A DNA stretch of 64,000 nt from Monarcha castaneiventris obscurior (lineage: Eukaryota; Chordata; Aves; Passeriformes; Monarchidae), in contig JAMPIT010000230.1 of NCBI GenBank assembly GCA_026261815.1, forward strand, positions 1,187,501 through 1,251,500, in the 5' to 3' direction. Position numbers and translations under genes: made by a program. Of the stretch, positions 24,669 to 36,108 are shown in pieces (position 1 is the stretch's first letter; the number at the start of each line of letters is the position of its first letter). The notes under the pieces were generated by a model. The model was not told where the DNA came from. It ran no database searches and was given only the letters and a program-made list of their open reading frames with translations.

Positions 24669-25094
24669 TTTCTACAAGGTTTCTGTCCCTTTGTCAGAGG
24701 GCTGTCTGGGAAGTTTGGAAAATGAAACAGAAAAGAGTTTTTCCTCTGTAGCCTCCCTTAACTTAAACAAACATACCTTGAGATCTAACCAAAAATGACA
24801 CCTTGGTAATAGCTGATACCACCATAAAATACCCTGATTTTCAGTGATATGGTCTGACAGATTCTGCATCACTGAAGGGAGAAAGTGGAGCTATTAAATT
24901 GCAGTCCATGCAAAGAATTTCAAATGGGATGAGTTTATTTCTTCCATTTTTGAGTGGGCATTTGACCTGGGCCTGCAGTCTCGTCCCTTCCCCTCATTTC
25001 CACATAACACAGAGTTTCACACAGCTCCTGGACTGGCTTTGTTGGCTGCAGTGAGAGAGGGTGTGAGAGGGTGTGTCAGGCCCCTCAGCTGTTG

Positions 25095-25530
25095 ATAAAA
25101 AAATCATTAAATCAAAGAACCAATCAATCTAAGATCATCAAGTTCAACCATTAACAGCACAGTGCCAAGCCATGTTCCCATCTACACGTTTTTTGACCAC
25201 TTCCAGGGATGGGGATTCCACCACTTCGGTTGTCAGCCTGTTCCAATGCCTGACCACCCTTTCAGTGAAGAAATTGTTCCAAGTATCCAATCTAAGCCTC
25301 CCCTGCTGCAATTTGAGATCATTTCCTCTTGTCCTGTTGCTTCTGACTTGGGAGCAGAGCCCGACCCCCCCCCCGGCTGCCCCCTCCTGTCAGGGAGTTG
25401 TGCAGAGCCACGAGGTCCCCCCTGAGCCTCCTTTTCTCCAGCCTGAGCCCCTTTCCCAGCTCCCTCAGCTGCTCCTGGGGCTTCAGACCCTTTCCCAGCT
25501 CCGTTCCCTTCCCTCTTTCCAAGCCAACAC
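25095..25530 (-). mobile_element. CR1 LINE fragment (about 435 bp)
   Basis: On the + strand it reads gaccacttccagggatgggg, then gcctgaccaccctttcagtg, then tcctcttgtcctgttgcttc, and ends in the ctttcccagctccctcagct region. This is a typical reverse-complement CR1 3' portion. A poly-C run near 25365 interrupts it. The 151-codon frame across it is not a host gene. Confidence 0.92.
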
Positions 25531-26040
25531 TTCATACACAAATTATTGCGGTGAATCCACGGAGGAGGAGCAGTTCAGATTAAAAGTTTACAGTTCTTTA
25601 TGTTTTATTGCTTCTGAAAAGTTCTGAAGCTGTTTTGAATGAATTTTGTGTGCCATGGATGGGCACAAGAGGCCATTGGCACTTGACTCATTAATTTGTT
25701 TAGAGACTTAATGGAAAAAGAGTTATCTTTTTTTGGACACAGAGAAAATCTACCAGCACTGGAGGGCAAAATATGCAAATACCATTTAATCCAAGTGGAA
25801 AAGAGCATCTCTGGACTTCCAAGAAAATTGACAATGAGAGGTTTCTGAGAATTGGAGATGTTATGAAAACTGGCATCATAAAAAATCTGCATGCATTTAT
25901 GTTGAATGCCACTTCAGAAGAGTGAATGCAGCCTGTGAACTTCTTTTTCAATTACTGCAAAAAACAAGATGCTCCTCGAAATTTTTTTCAGTCAACTCAC
26001 AGATCAGAAGACTGAATTTAATTTCAGATAACACTGGATT

Positions 26041-26055
26041 TAAAAAAAAAAAAAA
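26041..26055. repeat. Poly(A) run
   Basis: A homopolymer A run of about 15 bases sits shortly before a CR1 copy. Confidence 0.85.
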
Positions 26056-26094
26056 AGCTGAAGTTGGAGATTTTTGGAACAAGGATAGATAGAA

Positions 26095-26380
26095 TTTACA
26101 AGAGCAAGTAGTGGCAGGACAAGAAGGAATGGCTTTAAACTGAAAGAGAACAGGTTTAGATTGGATGTTGGGAAGACATTTATTCCTGTGAGGGTGGTGA
26201 GGCCCTGCCACAGGGTGCCCAGAGAAGCTGTGGCTGCCCCTGGATCCCTGGAATTGTCCAAGGCCAGGTTGGAAGGGGCTTGGAGCAGCCTGGGATAGTG
26301 GAAGGTGTCCCTGCCCATGGCAGAGGTGGCACTGGATGAGATTTAATGTCCCAGCCCTGGCCATGCTGTGATTCTGTGAA
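26095..26380 (+). mobile_element. CR1 LINE 3' fragment
   Basis: The motifs are aggaatggctttaaactgaa, tgaggccctgccacagggtg and cctgggatagtggaaggtgt, with the ending atgctgtgattctgtgaa. This is a plus-strand copy with an intact 3' end. Confidence 0.93.
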
Positions 26381-27194
26381 TGGCTTGAAACTGTGCCAAG
26401 GGAATGCATCCCACAAAATTCCTGCTGGGCAATTTTTACTGCAGGTCAGCTTTTCCTTCCAGTTCTTCAGTGTGCACCTTCTGCCCACGGGAAGATGGGT
26501 ACAGCACTCCCAGCATTTCTCTTCTACCTTTGGCTGATTCCAGACAAAACTTCTTAAAAGGAAGATGGATCTTCCATGCAGTTCCCTTTCTGGGGTGGTG
26601 TCTGCCTTTCAGCCAGACCTTTCTTAATAGTGATGGTTTTCTCCTGAGACAAGCTAAAGTATTTCAGAGGGAGAGGGAAAGAGTGCACTTACAGTGTTTC
26701 ATATTCCAGATAAGGCTGGCTCCACTCCTGCTGCCTCAGCAATGATGGTGGGAACAAGAGGATAACGGAGGAATCTGAATCCCTGCCTCCAGGGGTCACT
26801 TATCCTTTTTATTAGGTGCTTCTTGCCATTTCCAATCACCATCAGATCCCTCAGAGAGTTCTGTGATCCTTGGAAACCTCGCAGCCATGGTGGGAGATCC
26901 CAGCACAGCCATCCCAGAGCAGGGGCTTTGGGAATGGGGGTGGCAGTGTTTGAGAACACCCTACATCTGTGAAGGGATGGTGCTTGGTGAGGGGCTGCAC
27001 GGGGAAGAGCAATCTGAAACTGAGTGAAGGGAACAAGGCAAATCCTGGTTAAACAGTGCAATAAAAATACCACAGTGAGGATGTTTAAGCACTGGAAGAG
27101 AGGCTCGAAGGTGTTTTGAGATCTCAGTCCTTGGTTGTGCTCAAAATGACTTGACAAGACCCTGGCATAATCTCAGAACTGGATGAAACCACTG

Positions 27195-27270
27195 TGCTGG
27201 ATGTGCTGTGATGTGGCATTGGACCAGAGGCCTTCTGAGGTCCCTTCCAACCTTAATTATTCTGTAATTC
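27195..27270 (+). mobile_element. Possible CR1 3' tail remnant
   Basis: The segment ggaccagaggccttctgagg followed by tcccttccaaccttaattat and ttctgtaattc matches the general form of a CR1 end. It is short and diverged. Confidence 0.55.
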
Positions 27271-28193
27271 ATGAGTTCTGTGTCCTTCATTTCTATCCAT
27301 GTCCTGGAAGGATGCATGACTAGCCAGGCCTGTGTCTGAAAGTGTCCTTTTAGAGCCTGGATTCTTAGCTCAGGACTCAGATTCAGTGTTATCTGATCAA
27401 TATCAATAATCACCTATGAACTGACATTTCAAATGGAAAGCTGCTAGGCTGGCTTAGAGAGAAAACATCAGCAGAGAGGAATAGATCAGATGCCACTGGA
27501 AATTATTCTCACAACAAGGTGCGAGGCAACGATAAATGTGTTTAATTTTTTCCTGCTGACCTTTTAGCCAAGCACCATCTGTCTCTCAAAATCTCTTCAG
27601 CTCAAAGTGGCTTCCTTTGATCTGATCACCTTGGGAGGCTGCTCATTAGAGTTGCCAGCTCTGAATCACCCCTGGGATGGTCACTCATCCCCTGCCCATC
27701 AGCCCAGGGGGCCTCCACATTCATCATTCCAAGCCCAAAGGACATGCATTAAGCATTCCTTAAAATTTCTGAATAAATGTGGAGGTGGACTAGAGGGCTA
27801 AAGTTTAATTCCATCTGCTCTGAGGGTCCTTCCCCACCCCATTTTCCTTCTCATTACATCACTGCTGATGTCAGGGTGACTCCAGAGCACCCCGCAACAA
27901 AACCACAGGGGTTTGAGGTGGGCTGGGTGCACCCATGGCCTCCCTCTGCTGTGGTTGGTTCTGGTCCTTTGTGGCCCAGAAGAAAGGAGCAGCATTTGTT
28001 TCCACACAAAAATGTGTGGCAGATCTTTATGACTAGTCAGAATTGTTCCAGCTTCTTGAACTGCTCTCTGTGATAACAAAATTGCGCTGCTGTGATCTTA
28101 GAAATAAACTTTGACATCCCAGCCTGGCAGGTGCTGTGAAAATATCCTCCTGTTAAGGGGTTATATGGAATTGCTGTAAAGGACTCTGGAAAG

Positions 28194-28217
28194 AAAAAAA
28201 AAAAAAAAAAAAAAAAA
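28194..28217. repeat. Poly(A) run
   Basis: A pure A run of about 24 bases. The upstream sequence is not a recognisable processed gene copy. Confidence 0.9.
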
Positions 28218-29562
28218 TAATTGCAGACCAATTAAGCAGGATAATTTTTTTAGGGAGGAAAAAGCCCCATAACAACGTTACATAAATAGGGGTGTGCTGT
28301 AGGGTACCTGGGGGGAAAAAAAAAACCAACCCACAATGTTTTACCTGAGCTTTGTTTTTGTTTCCTTTGAGCCCTGCAGATTGTTTTGACTACATCCCTT
28401 GCTGATCCCAGGAGGATTCAGTACTGATAAGGGCACCTTTGTGGGGATGTTCAGTTCAGTGTTTTGTGTGATGGTAACATGAGCACCCCTGGCCTCGGGG
28501 CTGGGTCTGTGGGAGCCTTGCAAAGCCACCAGCAGGGTGGGACACAGCTGCAGTTGCTCACTGATGTGGTTTATTTACAAAACACGGATGAAGACGCTCC
28601 TGTCTCTGTGGGAGCATTAGAACTCGCCTGGAGATCCACAGGTCTGTCAGTCCTGGGGTCTCTGTGCTTCGGCCACTCTGTTTCTTTGCTTCAAATCATT
28701 CTGTGCTTAATCCTTCCAAGGATCTGGAGAGGTTTGACCCCCAGCTGCTTCACAGAATTTTCTATTAAATCCAGCATTTGCCATCCCTCCTCCCTGAGGG
28801 ACACTCTTACCCCTCTGGGGAACTTTGCAGGTACCATCTAAGGCATCCCCTTATGTTAGTTTAAGTATTAAACTCTTAAGTAATGGATGGGGTTTATTCC
28901 CCTTAACATCAGACAGCTGAGAGATGCACATAACCAGCTGAGCTTATCACCTTCAGCTTCATTTATAGGCAGTGATTCACACAAATGAGGGTAGGTTCCA
29001 AGTGATCTATTTTGGCTGTCTCTCTTTGATGAGCTGTTGCCAATACCTCATGGCCTTTCCCGAGTCTCTGATGGATGCAGGGAGAGGCCAGGACTTCAGA
29101 AACCTCATGGAAATGAATTTCACTGCAGAGTCAGGCACAGTGAGACCAGCATCTGGAAATTTAAAGTTCCATTTTGCTGGTCTGGACATTGCTTGGAAGT
29201 CCCTCTTGTTCATCTGTAGCTTACAAAAAGATCGATTCAATCTTCATCCACCTTCCACAGTTTGCACCACTGTTCAAAGACGTTTAAAGTCCAAAGTTAT
29301 TCTCCAGTCACCTCCAACTGCAGCACGAGGATCTGAAACGCAGCACAAAGGTGCTTAAATGTAGGTAGAAGCTGTTGAATTCACCACTGAAACCTGTTTC
29401 CAGAGAAAAAATAATCAGTCTGTTTTAGAGCCCATCAAGATCTATGTAAATCTTACTCATTTGATTAATTTGCCTTCTTATCAGGATTTCTGGGAATAAA
29501 AAGTTGGGTTTGAGCAAAGCAAGAAGTTAATCAGTCACAGGCTACTGAACAGCATGAATATG

Positions 29563-29790
29563 CAGATGGGATATTAGGAAGGAATTGTTCCCTGTGAGGG
29601 CGGTGAGGCCCTGGCACAGGGTGCCCAGAGAAGCTGTGGCTGCCCCTGGATCCCTGGAAGTGTCCAAGGCCAGGTTGGATGGGGCTTGGAGCAACCTGGG
29701 CTAGTGGAAGGTGTTCCTGCCCATGGCAGGGGGTGGAATGAGATGATTTTTAAGGTTTTTCCAACCCAAACCCGTCTGGGATTCTGTGAT
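29563..29790 (+). mobile_element. CR1 LINE 3' fragment
   Basis: It begins at gatgggatattaggaaggaa, continues through ggcggtgaggccctggcaca and gtgtccaaggccaggttgga, and ends at ctgggattctgtgat. Confidence 0.93.
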
Positions 29791-31664
29791 TACAGACAGA
29801 GAGGACCTGCTGTCCCCCTGGCCCTCACTTGTTATCCCTGCCAGGTGAGGGATGTCCCTGGGGACAGAGGATGGTGGCATCCCAATAGTCCTAATTCCAG
29901 CTTCCATTCCCATGGAAGCTCAATTTATTCCTACTCTGCTTATCAGACACATACAGAACTATTATATTTTAGTGTTGTTATGTCAAGAATCACTTGGTGA
30001 ATGGGCCCTTTTGTTCTGCATAAGTGGATCTAAACTTCTTCCTCTCTGCTCATGACACACGACATTTCTTCCAAAATCTGATTTTTAATGTTGCTCAAGG
30101 CTCTTTATTCAGCTTATTTCTTACTGATGCCTGCAAGAAATTAGCCAGCAGCCAGTGTCTAGCACAGGTAATGGCAGTACAAAGTTGGTATCTACTTTGT
30201 CAAAAAAAACCCTTCTCTGAATGTTTTCATCCTTCTCTCCACCTCTTTCATTCTTCTTTTGCTGTTCTGCTGTGGAGGAGGGGGAAGAGAGGTTTTTAAT
30301 ACTATTTTTTATCGGATGTGATCTAAAAGTTTGACAAGTCTCTGGTTAGGTGATCCAGTCAGAAGAGAAAAACTGTCACCCACTGATCGCTTTTCATCCC
30401 ATTATCCAAATCCTTTCTCTTGGCTGTTCCAAAGCAGTGCCCACACTCTATAGGCACAACTGTGTTGGCAAACCTGATTTGACCACATGCTCAGAAACTG
30501 TGATTATTCACAGTACATGAAGCAGAAAGAGCTGAAAAGGGTAATTCTGGAAGAGGAGCTATTTGCAAGGAAAAGACGGACCAAGGGTCAGCACAGACAC
30601 CCTCAGAGCAGGGATAATTTTGGTCCCACAGAGGTGGGGCTGATAATTTGTGTTCCCAAGACTCCTTGTTAAACTCTAACCACTGATGGCAGCCTGTAGC
30701 ATCCTTGGGCTGTTACAGGCCAGTGCTGGTAATTTCAGGTCAGAAATGTGCTGGTGCAGACTCTGGGGCATGGTCCTGCCTCTAGAAACGCTTAATAAAT
30801 AGAGGTTCCTGCTCTTACAGAGATTAAAAACCATGTCTGAAGTTCCTATTTTGCTTTCTCTTTTTCTTTTACTCTTCCAGTGTGTAATAGCTTTTTTTGG
30901 TGTCTTTTTTAACACATTATTACAGCAGCCACAGCCAGTTTTTTTCTTTTCTTTCCTAAAGTTAACCTAGCATTTTGTTTCTGAGTTCAAGTACAAGGTA
31001 TAAATTTAACCTTAACCTTTTCTGCTTGCCCTCTGGTCACATACTAATCGCAGTTAATTATTCTGTCATTAAAAAATGCTTTGCCCTCACCCTTGAAAGT
31101 GCAGAGCCCATTTCCATGTGCCCAGTCTGTTAGGAATGGCTCCAGCTGTACAAGAAGACAGCATTTTTGTTACTACTTTTTTATTCTGTCTCAAACCATA
31201 TCACAAAAGCCAACTGCTTGTTCAGACTCACATCTTTATCTCCAGGTGGCTCTTTTTGACTTGGTTGGCTTGAAGCACAAATGATAAATCTAATCTGGCT
31301 TCACTGGCTGAGTAAGTATCTCTTCACACTGTTTTTTTAGAAAAAAAACCCCAAAATTTTAGTGCAGAAGAAAGGAGGAGAATTTTCTCTAACAGTATCT
31401 CAGCATTTGGTGACATCTGGGGAGAAAGGAGCGTTCGAGAGGCAACATCCATCTGCTCATCAGGTCTCCATGGGACAATTTCCCATGATCTGACACTTTG
31501 TGTGTTACTTAAACCACTTGTCTGAGGTGCCCAACATTCAGTTAAGCTGGGTTTGTGCCCAGAGGAGCAAGGACTGTTTCATTCTACCTGCCCAAGTCCC
31601 ATCCTGAGAGGGGTTGTCTTTCCTTCTCCACTCCCTGTACTGGGAGCATAAATAATGGATCCAG

Positions 31665-31775
31665 GGATCCACTGGAGCAGCCTGGTCCAGTGCAACGTGT
31701 CCATGGCAGGGGGTGGGACTGAGATGAACTTAAAGGTCTCTTCCAACCCAAACCATTCCAGGATTCTGTGATAAT
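31665..31775 (+). mobile_element. CR1 LINE 3' tail
   Basis: The segment ccactggagcagcctggtcc, then tggcagggggtgggactgag, ends at ccattccaggattctgtgat. It is short and 5'-truncated, with its 3' end intact. Confidence 0.85.
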
Positions 31776-32504
31776 TGGCCAAGACGAGGTGTGAGCCTTT
31801 CAGGGGAGGTGCCTCCCTGCCTTGCATGGACATGGATTTGCCTTGGGGTGCACATTTTATCCTCCCTCCCACCCAGAATCAGGAGTGAGGCTCCTCTGCC
31901 ACTCCAGCCATGGTGGGTTTGCAAACAGTGAATGTCCAGAAAAGCACAGCACCATGGGCCAGCTTTCCTGTGCTTCTCCTGCTTTCCCAGGAGAGCTCAG
32001 AGAGCCACGGAGCTCAGTGTGATGAGGAGGGCATGGCCAGCAGTCCAGGCTGCTGCAGGCTGGGATTCAGTCAGTCCATCCCAACTCTGCTATCCCATTT
32101 AACTCTGTCCTTCAACTCATTTTATAACCTGACCAAACCCCCTCCTGAGACTGGTGGAGAGATGTTGTGGCTACTGCTTCAGAATGAGAAGCTCTTCCAG
32201 AAATCCTCTGCACTGTTGTTTAACCACATTATTCTCATTCTCTTCTCCAAATCATTCATGATGATCCTGCTCTTCCTGACATTTCTCCTAGTTTTAGTTC
32301 TCCTTTCATTGGGTGTTCTCTCTTCTCTTTCTCCAGTCCTATTACCTCATATTATTTGTTTCATTCGGTTTTGTTGAGCCCTACTAAGTGTAAAAAACGT
32401 TATTATTTATTTAGAAACAAATCATTGACTCAAAATCAGAAGAAAGAAACCCAGTGTGGCTTTCTCCTCCCCTTACTGTAAAAATCTGCAGCTGCTTGTC
32501 TTAA

Positions 32505-32615
32505 GCCACAGAATCACAGCATCAGTTAGGTTGTTAAAGACCTCTGAGATCAGGGAGTCCAAGCTATGACCTAAAACCACCATGTCAACCCTGGCAGTAG
32601 CACAGATAGTCAAGA
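32505..32615 (-). mobile_element. CR1 LINE 3' tail
   Basis: The + strand reads cacagaatcacagcatcagt, taggttgttaaagacctctg and gagatcagggagtccaagct. This is the reverse complement of a CR1 3' end with the octamer at its low-coordinate side. Confidence 0.8.
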
Positions 32616-34905
32616 AAACACCCAAAGAAAGAAACCCTCTGGTGTGATTTGCCCAATCTCTGCCTTCTAGAAGGGCTCTGATAGAAAAGCCACACTTCCA
32701 GGTTCAGGATTCACCACAAAAGGCACTAGGGAGGCAATTGCAAATCTCTTTTCCAGGGTGGTACTCACAGACCTGCAGTGGAGTTAATTTCATGGGCAGA
32801 GCTGTGATGAGAAGGGATTGTCTGGTGCCAAACCACAGTTCCTCAGCAGCAGTGCTGCAGCCCAGGGCTCTGTCCAAGTTCTGAAAGCCCACCCAGAAGT
32901 GGGAAGATTGAAAGCAGCCAAGAGAAGGAGAGCAGCTTCCCCCTTTCTGTGTCCTCCATGTGAACTCTTTTATGTTTTAGCCATGAGGCCTTCACCCTGT
33001 TCATCTGGGGCACCTCAAACTCACGGGATGTGGTTTGGGTTGGAAACACCTGCACTCCTGGAGCTCTTGGACTCATCTGAGCACCCTTAGCACTTTGGAG
33101 CTGGTCTGAAGTGGGGTTGGAGACTCTGGGTGTTCCTTGTATTTTGAGTAGACCCCCCCCAGAGCCCCTGCAAACAATCCCCAAACTTCCAAAGAAATGA
33201 AGAAAAGCAGTGACTGCTCATTTCTGGGCAATTTTTATTTTTCTGACTGCACCTGCCCTGCCTGGCCAGTGGTGCTGGCACACACACCCAGGGTGGCTTT
33301 GATTGAGCTCACCCAGGTGCTGATAGCTGAGAACCTGTGCCAGCATGGGCTTCACAGGCTCTGCAAGCTCCTCCCAAGCCACGTGCAGTTTCCATGGCAG
33401 CTGATCCCTTCCAGGTCTTCTCCACAACAGCATCACTGCTGATAATACCCCAAGTTCCCCTTGTCCATGGTAAAATTGGGCTAAGAGCAATCCTTTTTAA
33501 TTTTGAGGGATGAAGTACGTTAATAATGTACTTTCTGAAGTACAAAATAGGTACATTAAAGACTAAAAAATACTCAGGGTTGGATATCAGTATTGTCTGA
33601 ACTTAGCTACATTTATAATCCAAATAATCTAAAATAGAGCTGGTTGTCTAGACTCATTTTATAACTAATTAAAGGAAGTAGGTATTTTTCATCTGACCGC
33701 AAATCTCTGGCCTGTTTTGGACACGTGCTTCAGAAGGAGATGAATCATCCCCTTTGACCACTCTGACTGGTCCCCTCTTGGTCAGGAAGAGATCTGTAGG
33801 TCAGTGGTTGAGGTGCAGTGTCTATATTACATTATTTATAACCCCGCCTTCTAAAAAATGTGGTTTTGGCAAAGGAGGCCCTGGCTGGATATGGAAGTTT
33901 TACATAACAAAACTTATTTCAAAGTTCACCAGATTCCAGGTTGGCAGCAGAACGTCAGCATCCTTTCCAGGTATCATGAATACATCAGGCTTTTGACTCT
34001 CCAGGAAGCTGGGCCCAGATTTATCTCACCTAATTTCGTAGGCTTATTTATCTCGCTGGGCTGGGGGTCTGAATTGCTTTTCTCTCTACAGAAAGCAGAG
34101 ATCAACAAGAATATGCAGAAATTGGTCCAAATGCTTCATTCCAGGTTCTGACTTTGGGCCTTCTCTGCCAGGGATTTGGCAGGAATTGTTGATGGTCTAT
34201 ATTAGGAGTATCTCAAGCCTTCCCTCCCACTGCGTTTGAGGTTTAGGGCTCCTTTCTCCTGTTTTTCTCTTACTTATGTACAGATATATTTGAGTCAGAG
34301 TTCCTGGGCTCTCTCTGTGCTCCATGGAAAAAAAAAATTACACTTAAATTCAAGGTTCATCTGCCCTATTTGTCAGCACCTGCTTGAGGATGACCTTCTG
34401 TTGGTGTGGAGCAGCTCCCAGTGCCTGCACCAGGAGCTCGCAGGGGCTGGGTCAGTGTTGCAGATGTGTCAGTGTTGCAGAACCAGGGCTTGGGTCCATC
34501 ACCAGTGCTTCTTCACACACAAGGGCAGCAGGGGGGCAGCTGTACCCCTGGGATGGGGCTCTCTGGGAATTCCATCGGGTCTTGGACAGACCTTGGATGC
34601 ACCAGCAGGTCCACCCATCCCGAGGGCTTGATTCGGTTGCGTGTGTTCAGGCCTGTTTGAAGTGCTCTGGGGTATTGAAGGTATCAGATGAGAGACAGGA
34701 GATGTGTAAAAGTCATGTTTTTCCCCAGAGTCAAGTACCCAAGAGAATAGCAGTGAATTAGAAGCTGCTGTTCAGGCAGCTGAATCGACCCCTGTGTGTT
34801 TCAGTGCCTTGACAATGTCATGACTCCTCTCAGCGCTGTCCAGCGTCCCTTTACAGAGGACACCTGAAATTCCCCCCTCACGTTCTGCTCTCTGTGTCTC
34901 CCCAG

Positions 34906-35046
34906 GTCCGTTCTGCTGCCAGGAAGAGGTGGCACCGCTGGCAGGACCACCACTCTCTGCGGGTGCGTGTGGCACGGGCCATGTCCATCCCCACGTCCCC
35001 CACACGGATCAGCTTCCACAGCATCAAACAGACGGCGGCCGTGTGA
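34906..35046 (+). CDS. CRHR2: CRHR2 last coding exon, helix 8 and C-terminal tail
   Basis: The coding part is 141 nt with acceptor gtgtctccccag; it encodes 46 residues and a TGA stop at 35044-35046. It starts in phase 0 with [20 protein letters not shown], continues [20 protein letters not shown] and ends KQTAAV. The RKRWHRWQ block forms amphipathic helix 8 on the cytoplasmic membrane face. The Ser/Thr-rich tail is the usual site for GRK phosphorylation and arrestin binding. The last residues, TAAV, identify CRHR2; CRHR1 ends STAV, a class I PDZ ligand. Here the -2 residue is Ala, so a canonical class I PDZ motif is absent. The exon is GC-rich compared with the intron before it. Confidence 0.98.
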   Translation, partial: VRSAARKRWHRWQDHHSLRVRVARAMSIPTSPTRISFHSIKQTAAV

Positions 35047-35050
35047 GCAC

Positions 35051-35110
35051 CCAGCACCACCCAGCACCACGCCGTGGCCTTCAGAGTCCTTCAGAGTCCT
35101 TCAGAGTCCT
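35051..35110. repeat. Short tandem repeats in the 3' UTR
   Basis: Two copies of the 10-mer ccagcaccac (35051-35070) are followed after ten bases by three exact copies of the 10-mer tcagagtcct (35081-35110). Confidence 0.93.
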
Positions 35111-36076
35111 TCTGTCGTCGCTCCCACCCCAAAGCCCCTCTCTGCAAACCTCCCTCCCGTGTCCTCACTGATCTCCTCGCAGTGAGGGGCCCATCCCGTT
35201 CCGGCGGGCTCTCGTCCCCCACATCCGTGATGCTGCTTTGAGGCTACCAGGAAAAAGCCTCTTGGAGCCAGTGGTGGTGAAACAGATTCAAAGAAGGAGC
35301 AGGTTCAACCCTGACTGCATCCTGCGGGAGGTCACAATGCAAAGTCTAAAACTGCACACTGGCAGGAATAATTGATTTTTTTCTCCTTTCTTTCTTTTTT
35401 ATTTTGGTTTTTTTCCCCCCTTTCGTATTGCAGTGAACAAAGACTGTTTTTAACACACTGCCCATCTCACCCTGTACATTGATTCCCAATGATTTCAGCA
35501 GTTTGGTGTATAATAGCCCATCCCTTTCTTGCTTCCTTTGTAAAAAGTTTCTTCTCTGCAAAACTGTCATTTGAGAACTCGTGGCAGCAAGAAAAAGAGC
35601 GTCTGAAAGGTGGTGTGAAAAGCCTGAATTCATCTGCCTTCCCCATTTCTCCCTTGGACAGGCTGGGAATTGTCAGGGCATTGCTGGACTGTTCCTCCCA
35701 GGGCACTTGGCCTGGCAAGCACCATGCCCTGCTCTTACACAGATTTTCAAAGGACTGGAGTAGCTCTTAAGTAGCTCTACAAAATACCCTCATTCCTCTT
35801 AGCCCCACGCTTCCAGCACAATGTAAGTGGAAAGCCTTTAGAAAGTGGGGGTTTTTTTTCAGCTCAGAGGATCAGGGTGGGGAAGGACAACTTTTCTGGG
35901 TTTAAAAAAACACAGATGGGAAGCACTGTAAAAGTACCAGTGCTGAGAAGAGGATGTTTGCGTGCCGAGGATAACGCTGTGTGCTGCACAAAGGTATCCA
36001 TTGAGCATTTTGAACTAGAGCAGTTGTATCTACCAGGCTTTTTATGTGATGTTCAAAAATACTGTATATTTTCAAT

Positions 36077-36108
36077 AATAAACACTACTCTGGGTTGGTT
36101 TCAATAAA
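36077..36108 (+). terminator. CRHR2: Two AATAAA polyadenylation signals of CRHR2
   Basis: Canonical hexamers lie at 36077-36082 and 36103-36108. They are the only AATAAA signals I see after the stop codon. A T/G-containing stretch (gaggttttgtag) follows within about 60 bp, as expected downstream of a cleavage site. Confidence 0.85.

Larger units (their letters stand above)
20622..34905 (+). other. CRHR2: CRHR2 last intron (14.3 kb)
   Basis: The intron has GT-AG ends (gtaagt; gtgtctccccag). It is the largest intron here and carries many CR1 pieces (about 21.7, 24.6, 25.1, 26.1, 27.2, 29.6, 31.7 and 32.5 kb), an AT-rich stretch and A-rich runs at about 26.04 and 28.2 kb. I found no exon-like segment with recognisable protein, although several frames exceed 100 codons. 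Confidence 0.88.

Noticed and set aside
25172..25627. 151-codon plus-strand frame
   Set aside because: It lies almost wholly on a reverse-complement CR1 element.
28150..28217. Poly(A) tail of a processed pseudogene
   Set aside because: The sequence before the A run does not resemble any transcript I know, and no flanking duplication is visible.
31910..32377. 155-codon plus-strand frame with a very hydrophobic Leu-rich end
   Set aside because: The hydrophobicity comes from a pyrimidine-rich stretch in the CRHR2 intron; no exon borders fit and no family matches.
115..35046. Assignment to CRHR1 instead of CRHR2
   Set aside because: The loop 2 residues (ENEQ, GKEPG), loop 3 (DDISQIV) and the KQTAAV end match CRHR2 and not CRHR1.
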